A DNA stretch of 64,000 nucleotides from Mariniblastus fucicola (GCF_008087665.1 NZ_CP042912.1:4340001-4404000), one strand, 5' to 3'; shown: positions 18,172-28,063, counted from the stretch's first letter. Numbers and translations: made by a program. Notes: generated by a model from the sequence alone, not told the origin.

Positions 18172-18757
18172 AATTTTTGGCGCTAGTTGTTTGGTGTTGT
18201 CATACCTGAAACTACTATTTGTGATGATAGCTTGTGGAATGCTGAACTGTCAATTATCGACCAGTCGAGAACGTTAGGCAACTCGTCGTCGATTTGTTCG
18301 GGGCGAATCGAGATCTTAACTCGAAAAATTCGACTGTCTGTTCCCAGTTCTCTGGCTTCGACTTTGACTGGTTTGTCTCCGATCATTGCTGTGAAAATAA
18401 TGGTTGAAGTCGCTTTCGATTCCAGTACCGATTTGTATGGACTGTTCACATTTTCTTTGTCGTTGACGTTCACAGCTTGATCCGGTTTTTCCTTTGGTAG
18501 TCGTATAACTGCCGTTGCCGTGAAATTTTTGTTTTTTACTTCCGTTGCGTTAGGTTTAAAGACTATTTTTCGCGGACTCAGTTTAAGAGAGTTCGCAACT
18601 CTTGCAGTCAAAACGAAACCTGTTACTCGGCCCGAAACCCGATCGTGCAGAACTACTTCACCGCTGATAGATCCTTTTTCGACCGCTTTTCGATCGCCAG
18701 TCGCTACAACGTAGTGCTTTTCGTCTTTTGAATCAAATTGGAAGACCAAATCTCTAA

Positions 18758-19636
18758 GAAGGTGTTTTGAAATTGCTCTGAGTTGAAAAAATCGCTACAG
18801 CCCCGTTTGCATTTAAACCGTAAACGGAAGGAGCCGTAGCGATGAGTATTGAGTATCCCAGCAGTCTCAGTGATGATCAATGGCGATTGCTTCGTCGTCT
18901 GATTCCGCCAGCAAAACTTCGCGGCCGCAAACGAATCGATCGGCGTCAAATTGTCGATGCGATATTGTATTGGTGTCGAACGGGCTGCCAGTGGCGGTTG
19001 CTTCCGGACTGCTTTCCGAATTGGAACACGGTTTATGGAGTTTATCGAGCTTGGCGTATTGATGGGACATGGCAACGCATTCACGATCGTCTTCGCGAAA
19101 AGGTACGCCGCAAAGAAGGCAGGAAGCCAACGCCAACAGCAGCCATCATTGATTCGCAAAGCATTCGCAGTGCTGAAGGAGGAGAATTACGCGGGTATGA
19201 CGCGGCGAAACGAATTACCGGACGAAAGCGTCACATCCTGGTGGATACGTTGGGGCTTGTGATGGTCGTTGTTGTCCACTCGGCCGATCTACAAGACTAC
19301 GAAGGTGCACATCTTGTTCTTGAAAACATCAGACAGAAGTTTCGTCGGCTTCGAGTCATCTTCGCGGACTCGATTTACGGGCGGGCTGATTTGCCGGAGT
19401 TCCTGAAGCAATGGTATCGTGTCATCTTGCAAACCGTTAAGCGTCCGGTCGAAGCCGAAGGGTTCGTTGTCTTACCCAAGCGATGGATCGTTGAACGGAC
19501 TTTCGCATGGCTTGGAAAATTCAGAAGGCTCTCAAAGGACTATGAAAGACTGACTCAAAACAGCGAAACTGTCATACGAATCGCAATGATTCAATTCATG
19601 CTAAACAGGCTGGAAAAATAATTTTAAAACACCCTC
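18758..19636 (+). mobile_element. IS5-family insertion sequence
   Basis: 879-bp element with 17-bp inverted ends differing at two positions (GAAGGTGTTTTGAAATT and GAGGGTGTTTTAAAATT). It is flanked by a TAA duplication on both sides. The 3-bp duplication of the TNA type points to the IS1031/IS427-like branch of IS5. It is inserted in the DUF1573-like gene, opposite to that gene's direction. Confidence 0.9.
18842..19621 (+). CDS. IS5-family transposase
   Basis: 259 residues, single intact frame. N-terminal DUF4096-like region (LSDDQWRLLRRLIPP, CRTGCQWRLLP), then the DDE core: AIIDSQSIRSAEGGE with the first Asp, KRHILVDTLGLV, VIFADSIYGRADLP with the second Asp, and WIVERTFAWLGKFRRLSKDYE with the Glu. 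Length and layout match IS5 elements with one ORF. Probably active, since it has intact ends and a clean target duplication. Confidence 0.93.
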   Translation: MSIEYPSSLSDDQWRLLRRLIPPAKLRGRKRIDRRQIVDAILYWCRTGCQWRLLPDCFPNWNTVYGVYRAWRIDGTWQRIHDRLREKVRRKEGRKPTPTAAIIDSQSIRSAEGGELRGYDAAKRITGRKRHILVDTLGLVMVVVVHSADLQDYEGAHLVLENIRQKFRRLRVIFADSIYGRADLPEFLKQWYRVILQTVKRPVEAEGFVVLPKRWIVERTFAWLGKFRRLSKDYERLTQNSETVIRIAMIQFMLNRLEK

Positions 19637-20331
19637 TAAGCGAAGAAGGAGGTTGGATTTCGAGGTGCTTCAATTGAATGGGGTTGGAAAAAATCAACGG
19701 TATCGCGATCGAATTTAGGCCTTTGTCGATTTCGAGTAGTTGGTAATCATCTGGAACTGCAAGCAAGCCAGCCACATCATAATTTACATCCAGTTCGATG
19801 GAATTTCCAAGTCCGTTAGCAGTCCTAATTATGACCGGAAGGTTAACGCGAGGAGTACGACATGCGTTGGGTACCTTTAAGTGCAGTAAGAGCTGTTCCT
19901 TTGAATTCGCGGCAACGCTGGTGGCTGTTGTTACTAGTTCAATGCAGTCGCAATGAGATGAATTTTTGCCCAATTCTACTGGCTTGTTCGAATTGTTGAT
20001 TAATGTAATCCGTGCCAGTACGTTGTTTCCCTGCTGCAACTGACCCAACTCGATTCGGCAAGTTCGTGTGTTTGACGTGTCGGAAAACTTCAATTCAGCT
20101 TCAACAGATACAATTTCTGGTTGTTGAGCCTTAATTTCACCTGTCGCTACTCCCGCTGGTTTTTGAGCAATTGCCAAACGTGAATGAACACATGTAAGGC
20201 AGACGGTAAGAATGAACAAGCAAATGTTTCGCCACACAGCAACCTCTAATTGTTAGCTTGAATTTCTTGAGTAAGACGATTCAGAATTGCGGTCTGATGT
20301 CAATTCTATCACAATGACATATGCAGAAAAC

Positions 20332-21632
20332 GGTCCATCGCGGAATTTTGTGGGTCCTGTAAAATTCTCCGAGAAGGAGAACCACGATGCAAGACACCGA
20401 ACTTTATCAACAGATCCTTGGCATTGGGACGCCTTGGGAAGTATCGAACGTTGATCTGAACATGGAACTTGGGGAGATCGTCGTTAGTGTGCGTCACGCA
20501 CAAGGCACGAAGTTCTGCTGCCCTCAGTGCGATCAGAAATTGAGCTGCTATGACCATTCTCCATCGCGTCGCTGGCGTCACTTGGACAGCTGCCAATTCA
20601 AGACGATGCTGGAAGCTTCGATCCCCCGAGTGGATTGTCCCGAACACGGCGTGAAACTGGTTCAAGTTCCCTGGTCCAGTCCCAACAGTCGCTTCACGTT
20701 GATGTTCGAGGCCTTTGCGATCCGCTTGCTCAAGGCAACACAAACGATCGAAGGCGCTCGCACGATTCTGCGAACTGGCTGGGAAGCGACCTGGACGATT
20801 CTTGAGCGAGCCGTCGAGCGTGGGCAAGCTCGAAAGCAATCCAGTCCACTGCCTCACATTGGCATCGACGAGAAGTCTTTCAAGAAAGGGCAGAACTACA
20901 TTACTCTGATTTACGACCTCGACAACAGCACGGTTGAAGCGATCTCCGAAGGCCACAACAAAGAGGCCGCCAACGAATGCTTTTCTCAACTTTTACCGGG
21001 TCAAATCGAAACCGTCGAAGCCATCGCGATGGACATGAGCTCTGCTTTTGTGAACGCTGCAAAGTCCAACATTCCCCTGGCAGAAACAAAGATTGTGCAC
21101 GACCGTTTTTATGTGATGAAGCTGGTCAACGAAGCGGTAGACAAGGTTCGCAAGCAAGAGAACAAGCGTCTCCGCAGCGAAGGTGACGACACGCTAACAG
21201 GGACTCGTTACCTGTTTCTGAAGAACTATGACAACCTCAAGGAATCAAGCCAGCAGCGTCTTGATGCGTTGTTTTCTTTCAAACTCGAAACTGGCAAGGC
21301 ATGGACTTACAAAGAGATGCTTCGCGATCTTTGGCATCACGACACCGCCAAGGAGGCGAAAGAGTTTTTCAGGTGGTGGTACCGCAAGGTGATTCACACT
21401 CGGCTGGAGCCAATGAAGAAGGTCGCACGCACGATCAAAACTCGCATCGACAACGTCGTCAGCTACTGCACCTTCAGTGGAATATCAAACGGAGTTGCCG
21501 AAGGAATCAACAGCAAGATTCAATCGATCAAGCGACGAGTTGGCGGCTACAGAAACAGGCAAAACTACAAAACAGCGATCTTCTTTTACTGCGGTGGACT
21601 CGACCTCGACCCATAGAGATCCGCGATGGACC
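20332..21632 (+). mobile_element. ISL3-family insertion sequence, copy 2 (inverted relative to copy 1)
   Basis: 1,301 bp, the same length as copy 1, with ends GGTCCATCGCGGA. The flanking octamers (CAGAAAAC left, TTTTTATA right) do not match each other. Either a target duplication has been lost through a neighbouring deletion, or the copy arrived by a rearrangement. It lies upstream of the start of the DUF1573-like gene and about 300 bases before rnpB. Confidence 0.9.
20387..21616 (+). CDS. ISL3-family transposase (copy 2)
   Basis: 409 residues, intact and almost identical to the copy at 16.9-18.1 kb. It has the same zinc-finger N-terminus (FCCPQCDQKLSC), DDE core (HIGIDEKSFKKG, MDMSSAF) and C-terminal EGINSKIQSIKRR. 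Differences near the start (GIGTPW, QGTKFCC, VKLVQ) show the two copies have begun to diverge only in the 5' part. That pattern fits gene conversion across the rest. Confidence 0.93.
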   Translation: MQDTELYQQILGIGTPWEVSNVDLNMELGEIVVSVRHAQGTKFCCPQCDQKLSCYDHSPSRRWRHLDSCQFKTMLEASIPRVDCPEHGVKLVQVPWSSPNSRFTLMFEAFAIRLLKATQTIEGARTILRTGWEATWTILERAVERGQARKQSSPLPHIGIDEKSFKKGQNYITLIYDLDNSTVEAISEGHNKEAANECFSQLLPGQIETVEAIAMDMSSAFVNAAKSNIPLAETKIVHDRFYVMKLVNEAVDKVRKQENKRLRSEGDDTLTGTRYLFLKNYDNLKESSQQRLDALFSFKLETGKAWTYKEMLRDLWHHDTAKEAKEFFRWWYRKVIHTRLEPMKKVARTIKTRIDNVVSYCTFSGISNGVAEGINSKIQSIKRRVGGYRNRQNYKTAIFFYCGGLDLDP

Positions 21633-21938
21633 TTTTTATACAACCGCTTGGCCTATCTTCGACGCGGCGCCTAGTCGACTTTCGGCTCAAACAAAGGGGA
21701 TGTCCGGGAATCAGCACCGACTGCTGAACCGGGTTTTCTCCAGACGCCTGATTCGATCGTTTGGCATGTCCAACGATCGTCTTTCTTTGCAAGTGTCCGG
21801 AACGCGCACAATTGATCACAGTTTCGACCGCTTGATTGTAATCAATGCGCACGCCGGGGTTCGTGCCAAGACCTCCAAGCGAACCCCTGAACCAATTTCC
21901 TCCCTACCCTGGACCACCGTTGAGACCTAAACTGACTC
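21633..21938. other. Gap between ISL3 copy 2 and rnpB
   Basis: No gene seen. Short open frames here are shadows. The rnpB promoter should lie in the right part of the gap, but no convincing -35/-10 pair was identified. Confidence 0.5.
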
Positions 21939-22292
21939 CGCTGGTCAGGTGATCGCTGGCGAATTTTTTTCGCGAGAGGAAAGTCCGGGCTTCGCAGGGC
22001 AGGGTGGTCGGTAACGCCGACCGGTCGAGAGATCAGGGACAGTGCCACAGAAAGCAAACCGCCGAACGGAGCGATACGTCGCTTGCGTGGCAAGGGTGAA
22101 ACGGTGAGGTAAGAGCTCACCAGCGCCGTTGGTGACTTCGGCGGCTTGGTAAACCCCACCCGAAGCAAGGCCAAACAGAAAGCAGTGGCGGCCCGCCGCG
22201 TTATGACTTTCGGGTAGGCTGCTTGAGCGTGTCAGCAATGGCTCGCCTAGATAAATGATCATCCACGACAAAACCCGGCTTACCGACCAGCA
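21939..22292 (+). ncRNA. rnpB: RNase P RNA (bacterial type A)
   Basis: Catalytic RNA of ribonuclease P, which trims 5' leaders of tRNA precursors. The hallmark blocks appear in order: GAGGAAAGTCCGGGC (P4/J3-4 side), ACAGAAAGCAAACCGCC, GGTAAGAGCTCACC, GGTAAACCCCACC, GGCCAAACAG, AGATAAATGATCATCC and ACAAAACCCGGCTTA. The outer P1 helix pairs GCTGGTC at the 5' end with GACCAGC at the 3' end, fixing both boundaries within a few bases. Total length is about 350 nt, normal for the type. A short T run follows the 3' end. Confidence 0.95.
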
Positions 22293-22350
22293 CTTTTTAC
22301 ATTTTCCGTTTTCGAATTAATCGATTGTCAACCGGCAGTTTCAAAACCGG

Positions 22351-22487
22351 CCAGGCACTGTTTGGCAAAAGTGAGCGGCAGGGCGCTAGCCGCCGGTCCG
22401 TTGCGCTTTTTACCGGCGGCTAGAGCCTCACCGCTCATGATTGACCGCGTTGACGACATGAAAATCAATTTGTCAAACAGTGCCTGG
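22351..22487. repeat. Nested palindrome, MITE- or REP-like
   Basis: Outer arms CCAGGCACTGTTTGGCA and TGTCAAACAGTGCCTGG are inverted with one mismatch. Inside lie TGAGCGG/CCGCTCA and CTAGCCGCCGGT/ACCGGCGGCTAG arms around a short T-rich loop. It has no coding capacity. Likely a mobile non-autonomous or REP-type element between rnpB and the next gene. Confidence 0.7.
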
Positions 22488-22622
22488 CGTTTGCGGTACC
22501 ATTTTCAGGAGTTCCGTTGCTATCGGGTGAAAGCCTTGTTGATCACATGCAAGTTGAGAAAGTGAAAATCCTGCGACCCGGGACAACAGATCGCAGATCG
22601 TAGTTGCAGCAAAGGATTCGAC

Positions 22623-23450
22623 ATGGTGAGAGCAGCGAGAATCATCCTGACCGGACAGTTCTTGGTAACTCTCCTCGTTTGTATCGTTACCGCGCTCGGC
22701 GTCAAAATCGACGAGGAAGCGGCCGGATGCATCATTGGCCTGATCGCAGCACAACTTCTGTTGTCCGCAGTTTGGGTGGTCATGGGGCGCTCTTCGTTTT
22801 GGTTCCGATTTTGTTCGGGAGCCGCGGCAACCACCTTGCTCGTCGGCTGTTTCTACCGTGTCGCGTGGAGAGACGGCGGAGGGCATGGCACCGGGATCGC
22901 CATTGCCGTTCCCATGTTGATCCAGTGGGTTCTGATCCAAATCCCGCTTTGGTCAGCCCGTTTTTTTGGATGGCGAGTTGCGACTCGGAATCAGCAGGCT
23001 TCAAACAACAATCGAAGTGAACTTCAATTTGGAACGCGACAGCTTCTTGTTTGGACAACCATCGTTGCCATTTCAATTGCACTGATCAAGTTGTTTGTCA
23101 GTCGCATCGACCTGTCTACGGGAGGCGGAGCGGGCGTTGGCAACATGGAGCTCGAACTTGCGGCTCATCTGACGATCGGCAATTCCCTGATCGCATTGCC
23201 GGTCGTGTGGGGAGCGTTCACAAACCGTTGGGCAGCGATTTGGTTTATCGCGTCTGTGGGAATGTGCGCGTTGGTAACTTTTGCACAGATCTCAATGAGT
23301 TCGTTCGGCGGTGGTGGCGACTACAGTTTGTTGGTGCTCGCCAATGTGGTTCAAACGTTCGTCTCTATCGTTGTGATGATACTTGTCCGGATGCTTGGCT
23401 ATCGACTGGTGCGAGCCGCCCCCGATCGATCACCTGCCGTTCATGCTTAA
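22623..23450 (+). CDS. Multi-pass membrane protein of unknown function
   Basis: 275 residues with about seven hydrophobic segments. The middle has QFGTRQLLVWTTIVAISIAL, resembling the 'F..R.LL..T.VVA..LA' helix signature frequent in planctomycete membrane proteins of unknown role. AAGGA lies seven bases before the ATG, supporting the start. No catalytic motif is visible. It stands alone between the palindrome and the M4 protease gene. Confidence 0.75.
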   Translation: MVRAARIILTGQFLVTLLVCIVTALGVKIDEEAAGCIIGLIAAQLLLSAVWVVMGRSSFWFRFCSGAAATTLLVGCFYRVAWRDGGGHGTGIAIAVPMLIQWVLIQIPLWSARFFGWRVATRNQQASNNNRSELQFGTRQLLVWTTIVAISIALIKLFVSRIDLSTGGGAGVGNMELELAAHLTIGNSLIALPVVWGAFTNRWAAIWFIASVGMCALVTFAQISMSSFGGGGDYSLLVLANVVQTFVSIVVMILVRMLGYRLVRAAPDRSPAVHA

Positions 23451-23684
23451 TAAAAAAGCGGGGCAACTGTGGGCCTGGTTTATCTTCAAACAAAATAGCA
23501 TTCGCAGCGTCTCGCGCTCGAGGCCAACGAAACTCCCTTGATTTGGCTGGTTTTGCAAAGACCGCGATTCGTCAACCAGTTGAAGCCTTGTAAAACCGCT
23601 TCAAATTCGAAGTCACGCCCAACCTCTGCTCGAACTCCAGGGGAATCCTTTGTATGATGAAGCCGCGACGTCGGACCTTTAGGC

Positions 23685-23755
23685 CGGTGTCTCCCACCGA
23701 AATGCATCCGAAAAGGATGCCGTTTACTACCTCCCCAACCTGATAAGGATATGGA
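23685..23755 (+). promoter_or_regulatory. Two-hairpin 5' leader of the M4 protease gene
   Basis: Two adjacent perfect stems precede the start: CGGTG-TCTCC-CACCG and GCATCC-GAAAA-GGATGC. AAGGA then lies six bases before the ATG. This could be a structured leader affecting translation or mRNA stability. No known riboswitch class was recognised. The surrounding 305-base gap holds no other gene. Confidence 0.45.
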
Positions 23756-26700
23756 ATGACGAATCGTCGGCAGTCGGACTCGGTACGGAAAAATCGCACT
23801 TCTTTCAGCTTCAGCTACGAAGCACTCGAACCTCGCAAGCTGCTCGCCGCAGACCTGATCGCAAGCGAGTTTCAATTTTCAGACGACACCGGAATGATTC
23901 GCACGCTGGCTGATCCCGTTCCGATGCAAGAACGCTTCGACGTGCTGCGAAATGTGGTCGACGTGCAACAGGAAGACTATTTTCTTCGAACCAGTTTGAA
24001 TCGTGACCAGCTTGGATTTGCGCATCTGAAACACCAACAGTATCGCGACGGCGTTCCAATCGAAGGTGCGACTTATACGGTTCACATCAAAGATAAAACC
24101 GTGGTCAGCGTCAGCGGCGCGTTTCTGGATTTCGACCAAGTTGATGACACCAATTCGCTGGGAGAAGGCAAGGCGCTTTCGGCGGCTCTGGATTTCGTCG
24201 ACGCGGACATCTACATGTGGGAGTCTCTTCAACACGAGACAGATTCCAGCGAACAGTCCTGCGACGGCGACGGTGAATGCAATTGCGACGCCTGCGTTGC
24301 CAGTCGGGAAAGCGTTCATGCGTTCCACAGTGCTCACGACCATGAGATCTATTCGGACCAACCTCCTGAAGGCGAGCTGATCTATTTGCCAACCGCTGAC
24401 GGAAATCTTGAGCTGACGTGGATGTTCGACGTCTATGCGACGGCTCCTTTGTCACGGCAGCACATTTTCGTCGATGCCGGTTCGGGTGAGATTCTGGAAA
24501 CACACAACCAGATCCATCACGCTGATGTCGCGGCCGACGGAACGAGTCTCTACGACGGCACGGTGGACTTCCTCGCTGAAGAATCGGGAACCGAATATCG
24601 ACTGCGTCAGGAAACAAACGGAGTCGAAACTTACGACCTGAACAACGGGACGAGCTACACCGCCGCTTCGGACATCAACAGCTCGACCACCAGTTTTACG
24701 TCCACCGATGTTCGCACTGGAGTTCAAGCGCATTTTGGCGCCGAGAAAACGCTGCAATATTTTCAGGATGAACACGGCCGTGACTCCTACGACGGAAACG
24801 GTGCGACACTGCGATCGTATGTCAGTTACAGCACGGACTATGTCAATGCTTTCTGGGACGGATCACGGATGACCTATGGGGACGGCGATGGAGTAAATTA
24901 TGGGCCGCTGGTGTCACTGGACATCGTCGGACATGAAGTCGCTCACGGCGTAACCGGCAACTCTGCGGGGCTGATCTACCAGAACGAATCCGGTGCACTG
25001 AACGAATCGTTTTCGGACATCTTCGGCGAAGCGATTGAAAACTTTGCGCTCGGCAGTAACGACTGGTTGATGGGCGACGACATTGGCATTGGCGGCAGCG
25101 GCGCGTTGAGAAACATGGCCAACCCCAACCAGTACGGTGATCCGGATACGTATCTCGGAAATTCCTGGTACACGGGAACCGGGGACAACGGTGGTGTTCA
25201 CATCAACTCGGGCGTTCAGAACAAGTGGTTCTACATTTTGACCGTGGGTGAAAACGGTACCAATGACAACGGAGACGCTTACGACGTCACGGGAATCGGA
25301 ATTGAAGAAGCTGGCGAGATCGCCTATCGAAATCTCTCGGTCTATCTGAATCAGAATTCGACTTATGCCGAAGCTCGTGAAGGAGCCCTGCAGGCCGCGG
25401 CCGATCTGTTTGGCTTCGGCTCGACGCAGTACGTCGCGACCGCCGATGCGTGGGATGCTGTTGGAGTTTACGCTCCCGCGCCGCCGCAGTTCAGCTTCGC
25501 ATCAGCCAAATCACTTGGTTCCGGAATCTACCAGGGCTCGCTCTCTGGATCGCTCAGTGACGGGGAGTTTACCACGATTGATGTTGATCTCGATGCCGAC
25601 CAGAAAATTTCAGTCCAGGTGTTGGGCACCAGTGGACTGACTCCAACCGTTGAGCTTCGCGACCCTTCGGGCAGCCTCGTCGGCACGGACTCGGGCACTT
25701 CAGCACTGTTGCAAAACGTAATCGTCGATTCGGCGGGAACCTGGCAGGTGACGATTATCGCCAATGGTGCTGGTGACTTTGATGCTACGGCAATTCTGAA
25801 CTCCGGAGTTGAAACCGAATCGCATACCGGCGTCAGCAACAACACGCTTGCATCAGCCGAATCTTTGGATTCGAACGACGTTGCCTTCGGACCCGAATCA
25901 TCGGTCGACCGCCTGGCGGTGTCGGCGGTTCTGGAAGGGCAAACTCCGGTGTTTGCCGATGGATTCGAATCGGGTTCGCTGGGTTCCAACTGGGCTACGA
26001 ATTCGACGTCTGGTTTGGGACGAGTCCAGGTGGTGAATTCTGTTGATGCGGCCGATGGCGAGTTCACGCTGTTGATGGATGTTGACGCGAACGATCTTTA
26101 CAACCTCAATGAAGCCGTTCTGACGGTCGACCTGGATCCGGCAGTCAATTCCGTCCTCACATTCGCTCACGCTGAGTGGTCGGACGAAACGGACGCCTTG
26201 CCAGATCAGTTCTCTGGCAGCTCCGATGGCGATGGAGTTGCGATCAGCGCCGATGGTGTCAACTGGCACACGATCCTGACCAACACCGACAATGCAAACG
26301 ACGGTCAATACACGGCTGTTTCGTTCGATTTGCAGACGCTGGCCGCCGATGCGGGCATTGCATTGGGGAATGATTTCAAGATCAAGTTCCAACAGTATGA
26401 CAACTGGTCCAACCCTTCCGACGGTCGAGCCTACGACTCAATTACGATCCGGCCAGAAGGCTCTTCGGAGGACTGGTTCAAATTTGAATTGGAAGCAAAC
26501 GAGGTCGCGAACATCACGGCGAACCCGGTGCTTGGAATCGGAGACGTTTCGGTTGGCCTTTATAATGCGGCTGGAGAATTACTGCAGTCAGGAGTCACCT
26601 CGAACAACTTCCGCAGCGTCATTTCAGACTTTTCTGATGGGACCGGCGGCACGTTTTACGTCCGAGTCGATGGTTCGTCCGGCATCAATTACAACTTGCT

Positions 26701-28063
26701 GGTCACGCGAGGCACTGCCTTGGACGTTGAGCCAAACGACGTCGGAAATCCAATCTCGGTCGACAATCACAACAGCGTTCTTGGATTTGTTTCCGACATC
26801 ACGTCTCTAGCCGCAGATCCGGATTCGGCCACTATCGGTGAGCAGATTGACAACTTCTTCGCCGGCGTAACCTTGTCGAATCCGGTCACCGGCGGAGGAA
26901 TCTATTCACCGTCAGCGACCGCATTCTCGGCTCCAACGGGGCAGAGGGTGTTTGGAGCTTCCGAAACAGGAGCCAACGGATTCCGCGAGTTCGACGACGA
27001 GCTTCGAGCTGATTTCAACTACTTGCAATCGACAGTTTCGATCGATGTTGGATCGGACGATGCTTCAGACATCGCATTCCTGAGAGCATTTGATTCGTCT
27101 GGCAATCTTCTGGAAGAAGTCGTTAGCGGTGCGGTCGCGTCGGGAGATTTTGAAACGCTTACGATCTCAAGAGGGACTTCCGAGATCGCCTACGTCGTTG
27201 CTGCGGGAGTCGGAGGAGATATCACGCCTCTCGACAACCTGACATTTTCCACCGCGGCGCCGGATACCGATTACTATTCCGTTGACCTGTTGGCCGGAGA
27301 GATTCTCTCGATCGACGCTTACTTGCCCGGAGCCGGTCCGTACCTGTTTGACAATGGACTCGATCAGGCATCGAGCCAATTGCGAGTCGAGCTGATCGAT
27401 CCTAACGGCACCTCGATCACAACCGTCTCGGATCAACTTGAACATACGGCTGAGATTTCTGGAACATTCCTGATCCATGTCTTCGCCAACAGCAGCGAAG
27501 GCGAGTACCTTCTGTCCGTCGACGTCGCAAAGCAAATCTCGGTCACGGACCTGGTCATCGGAGACGGAACCGACAGCCGCTCGGTCATCGATCAGTTGAC
27601 GCTGAGCTTCGACGGCGTGGTCGACCTGCAGACAGACGCGCTGACGCTAACGCATCGCGATACTCTTCAGACGGTGGACCTGGACTGGACGATCGACAAC
27701 TCCTCTGGCGTTTCCAACGTCACGGTAACATTTTCCGGTGCCCTGGTCGAAACTGGCGGATCGCTTGTTGACGGAAACTACGAACTGACGGTCAACGGTT
27801 CGTTGCTCGGGGGCTCCGTGCCGGGCAGCGACTACACGTTTGGCGACCAGGAATCCGACAACTTTTATCGCTTTTACGGCGATGCCGATGGCAACCGCAA
27901 CGTCAACGTATTTGATCTACTTGGCTTCCGTCAAACGTATCAACTTTCAGATGGCAGCCTTGGATTCGATGAGCGATTCGACAGCAACGGCGACGGAACG
28001 GTCAACATCTTCGACTTGCTCAAGTTCCGACAGAACTACGGCGAGTCACTGTCCTGGGTGTAG
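23756..28063 (+). CDS. Secreted M4 (thermolysin-like) metalloprotease with PPC domains and dockerin
   Basis: 1,435 residues. The N-terminus carries the planctomycete export leader YEALEPRKLLAADL. A propeptide with FTP/PepSY-like segments follows. The M4 catalytic domain has GHEVAHG near residue 393, third zinc ligand E417 in GALNES, and the GGVHINSGVQNKWFY histidine region. After it come bacterial pre-peptidase C-terminal (PPC)-type beta domains (for example DLDADQKISVQV, DWFKFELEANE, TDYYSVDLLAGE) and lectin/jelly-roll-like segments. The last 60 residues form a type I dockerin with two calcium loops (DADGNRNVNVFDLL and DSNGDGTVNIFDLL). It is probably surface-attached or complexed through the dockerin, degrading external protein. 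Confidence 0.93.
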   Translation: MTNRRQSDSVRKNRTSFSFSYEALEPRKLLAADLIASEFQFSDDTGMIRTLADPVPMQERFDVLRNVVDVQQEDYFLRTSLNRDQLGFAHLKHQQYRDGVPIEGATYTVHIKDKTVVSVSGAFLDFDQVDDTNSLGEGKALSAALDFVDADIYMWESLQHETDSSEQSCDGDGECNCDACVASRESVHAFHSAHDHEIYSDQPPEGELIYLPTADGNLELTWMFDVYATAPLSRQHIFVDAGSGEILETHNQIHHADVAADGTSLYDGTVDFLAEESGTEYRLRQETNGVETYDLNNGTSYTAASDINSSTTSFTSTDVRTGVQAHFGAEKTLQYFQDEHGRDSYDGNGATLRSYVSYSTDYVNAFWDGSRMTYGDGDGVNYGPLVSLDIVGHEVAHGVTGNSAGLIYQNESGALNESFSDIFGEAIENFALGSNDWLMGDDIGIGGSGALRNMANPNQYGDPDTYLGNSWYTGTGDNGGVHINSGVQNKWFYILTVGENGTNDNGDAYDVTGIGIEEAGEIAYRNLSVYLNQNSTYAEAREGALQAAADLFGFGSTQYVATADAWDAVGVYAPAPPQFSFASAKSLGSGIYQGSLSGSLSDGEFTTIDVDLDADQKISVQVLGTSGLTPTVELRDPSGSLVGTDSGTSALLQNVIVDSAGTWQVTIIANGAGDFDATAILNSGVETESHTGVSNNTLASAESLDSNDVAFGPESSVDRLAVSAVLEGQTPVFADGFESGSLGSNWATNSTSGLGRVQVVNSVDAADGEFTLLMDVDANDLYNLNEAVLTVDLDPAVNSVLTFAHAEWSDETDALPDQFSGSSDGDGVAISADGVNWHTILTNTDNANDGQYTAVSFDLQTLAADAGIALGNDFKIKFQQYDNWSNPSDGRAYDSITIRPEGSSEDWFKFELEANEVANITANPVLGIGDVSVGLYNAAGELLQSGVTSNNFRSVISDFSDGTGGTFYVRVDGSSGINYNLLVTRGTALDVEPNDVGNPISVDNHNSVLGFVSDITSLAADPDSATIGEQIDNFFAGVTLSNPVTGGGIYSPSATAFSAPTGQRVFGASETGANGFREFDDELRADFNYLQSTVSIDVGSDDASDIAFLRAFDSSGNLLEEVVSGAVASGDFETLTISRGTSEIAYVVAAGVGGDITPLDNLTFSTAAPDTDYYSVDLLAGEILSIDAYLPGAGPYLFDNGLDQASSQLRVELIDPNGTSITTVSDQLEHTAEISGTFLIHVFANSSEGEYLLSVDVAKQISVTDLVIGDGTDSRSVIDQLTLSFDGVVDLQTDALTLTHRDTLQTVDLDWTIDNSSGVSNVTVTFSGALVETGGSLVDGNYELTVNGSLLGGSVPGSDYTFGDQESDNFYRFYGDADGNRNVNVFDLLGFRQTYQLSDGSLGFDERFDSNGDGTVNIFDLLKFRQNYGESLSWV

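Larger units (their letters stand above)
18183..20237 (-). pseudogene. DUF1573-like exported protein gene split by an IS5-like element
   Basis: The N-terminal part (right of the IS) has a signal peptide (CLFILTVCLTCVHSRLAIA) and a DUF1573-like beta domain: IELGQLQQGNNVLARITL, then a SHCDCIEL cysteine pair. The C-terminal part continues left of the IS (DLVFQFDSKDEKHYVV…). Removing the IS plus one copy of the TAA duplication rejoins the frame exactly, giving a 390-residue protein reading PPSSLRDLVFQF across the junction. The gene was therefore intact until insertion. DUF1573-type domains are periplasmic Ig-like folds of unclear role. Confidence 0.8.

Noticed and set aside
20309-20989. A 226-codon minus-strand ORF in ISL3 copy 2 and its equivalent in copy 1
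   Set aside because: Antisense shadow of the transposase, present in both copies only because the copies are near-identical.
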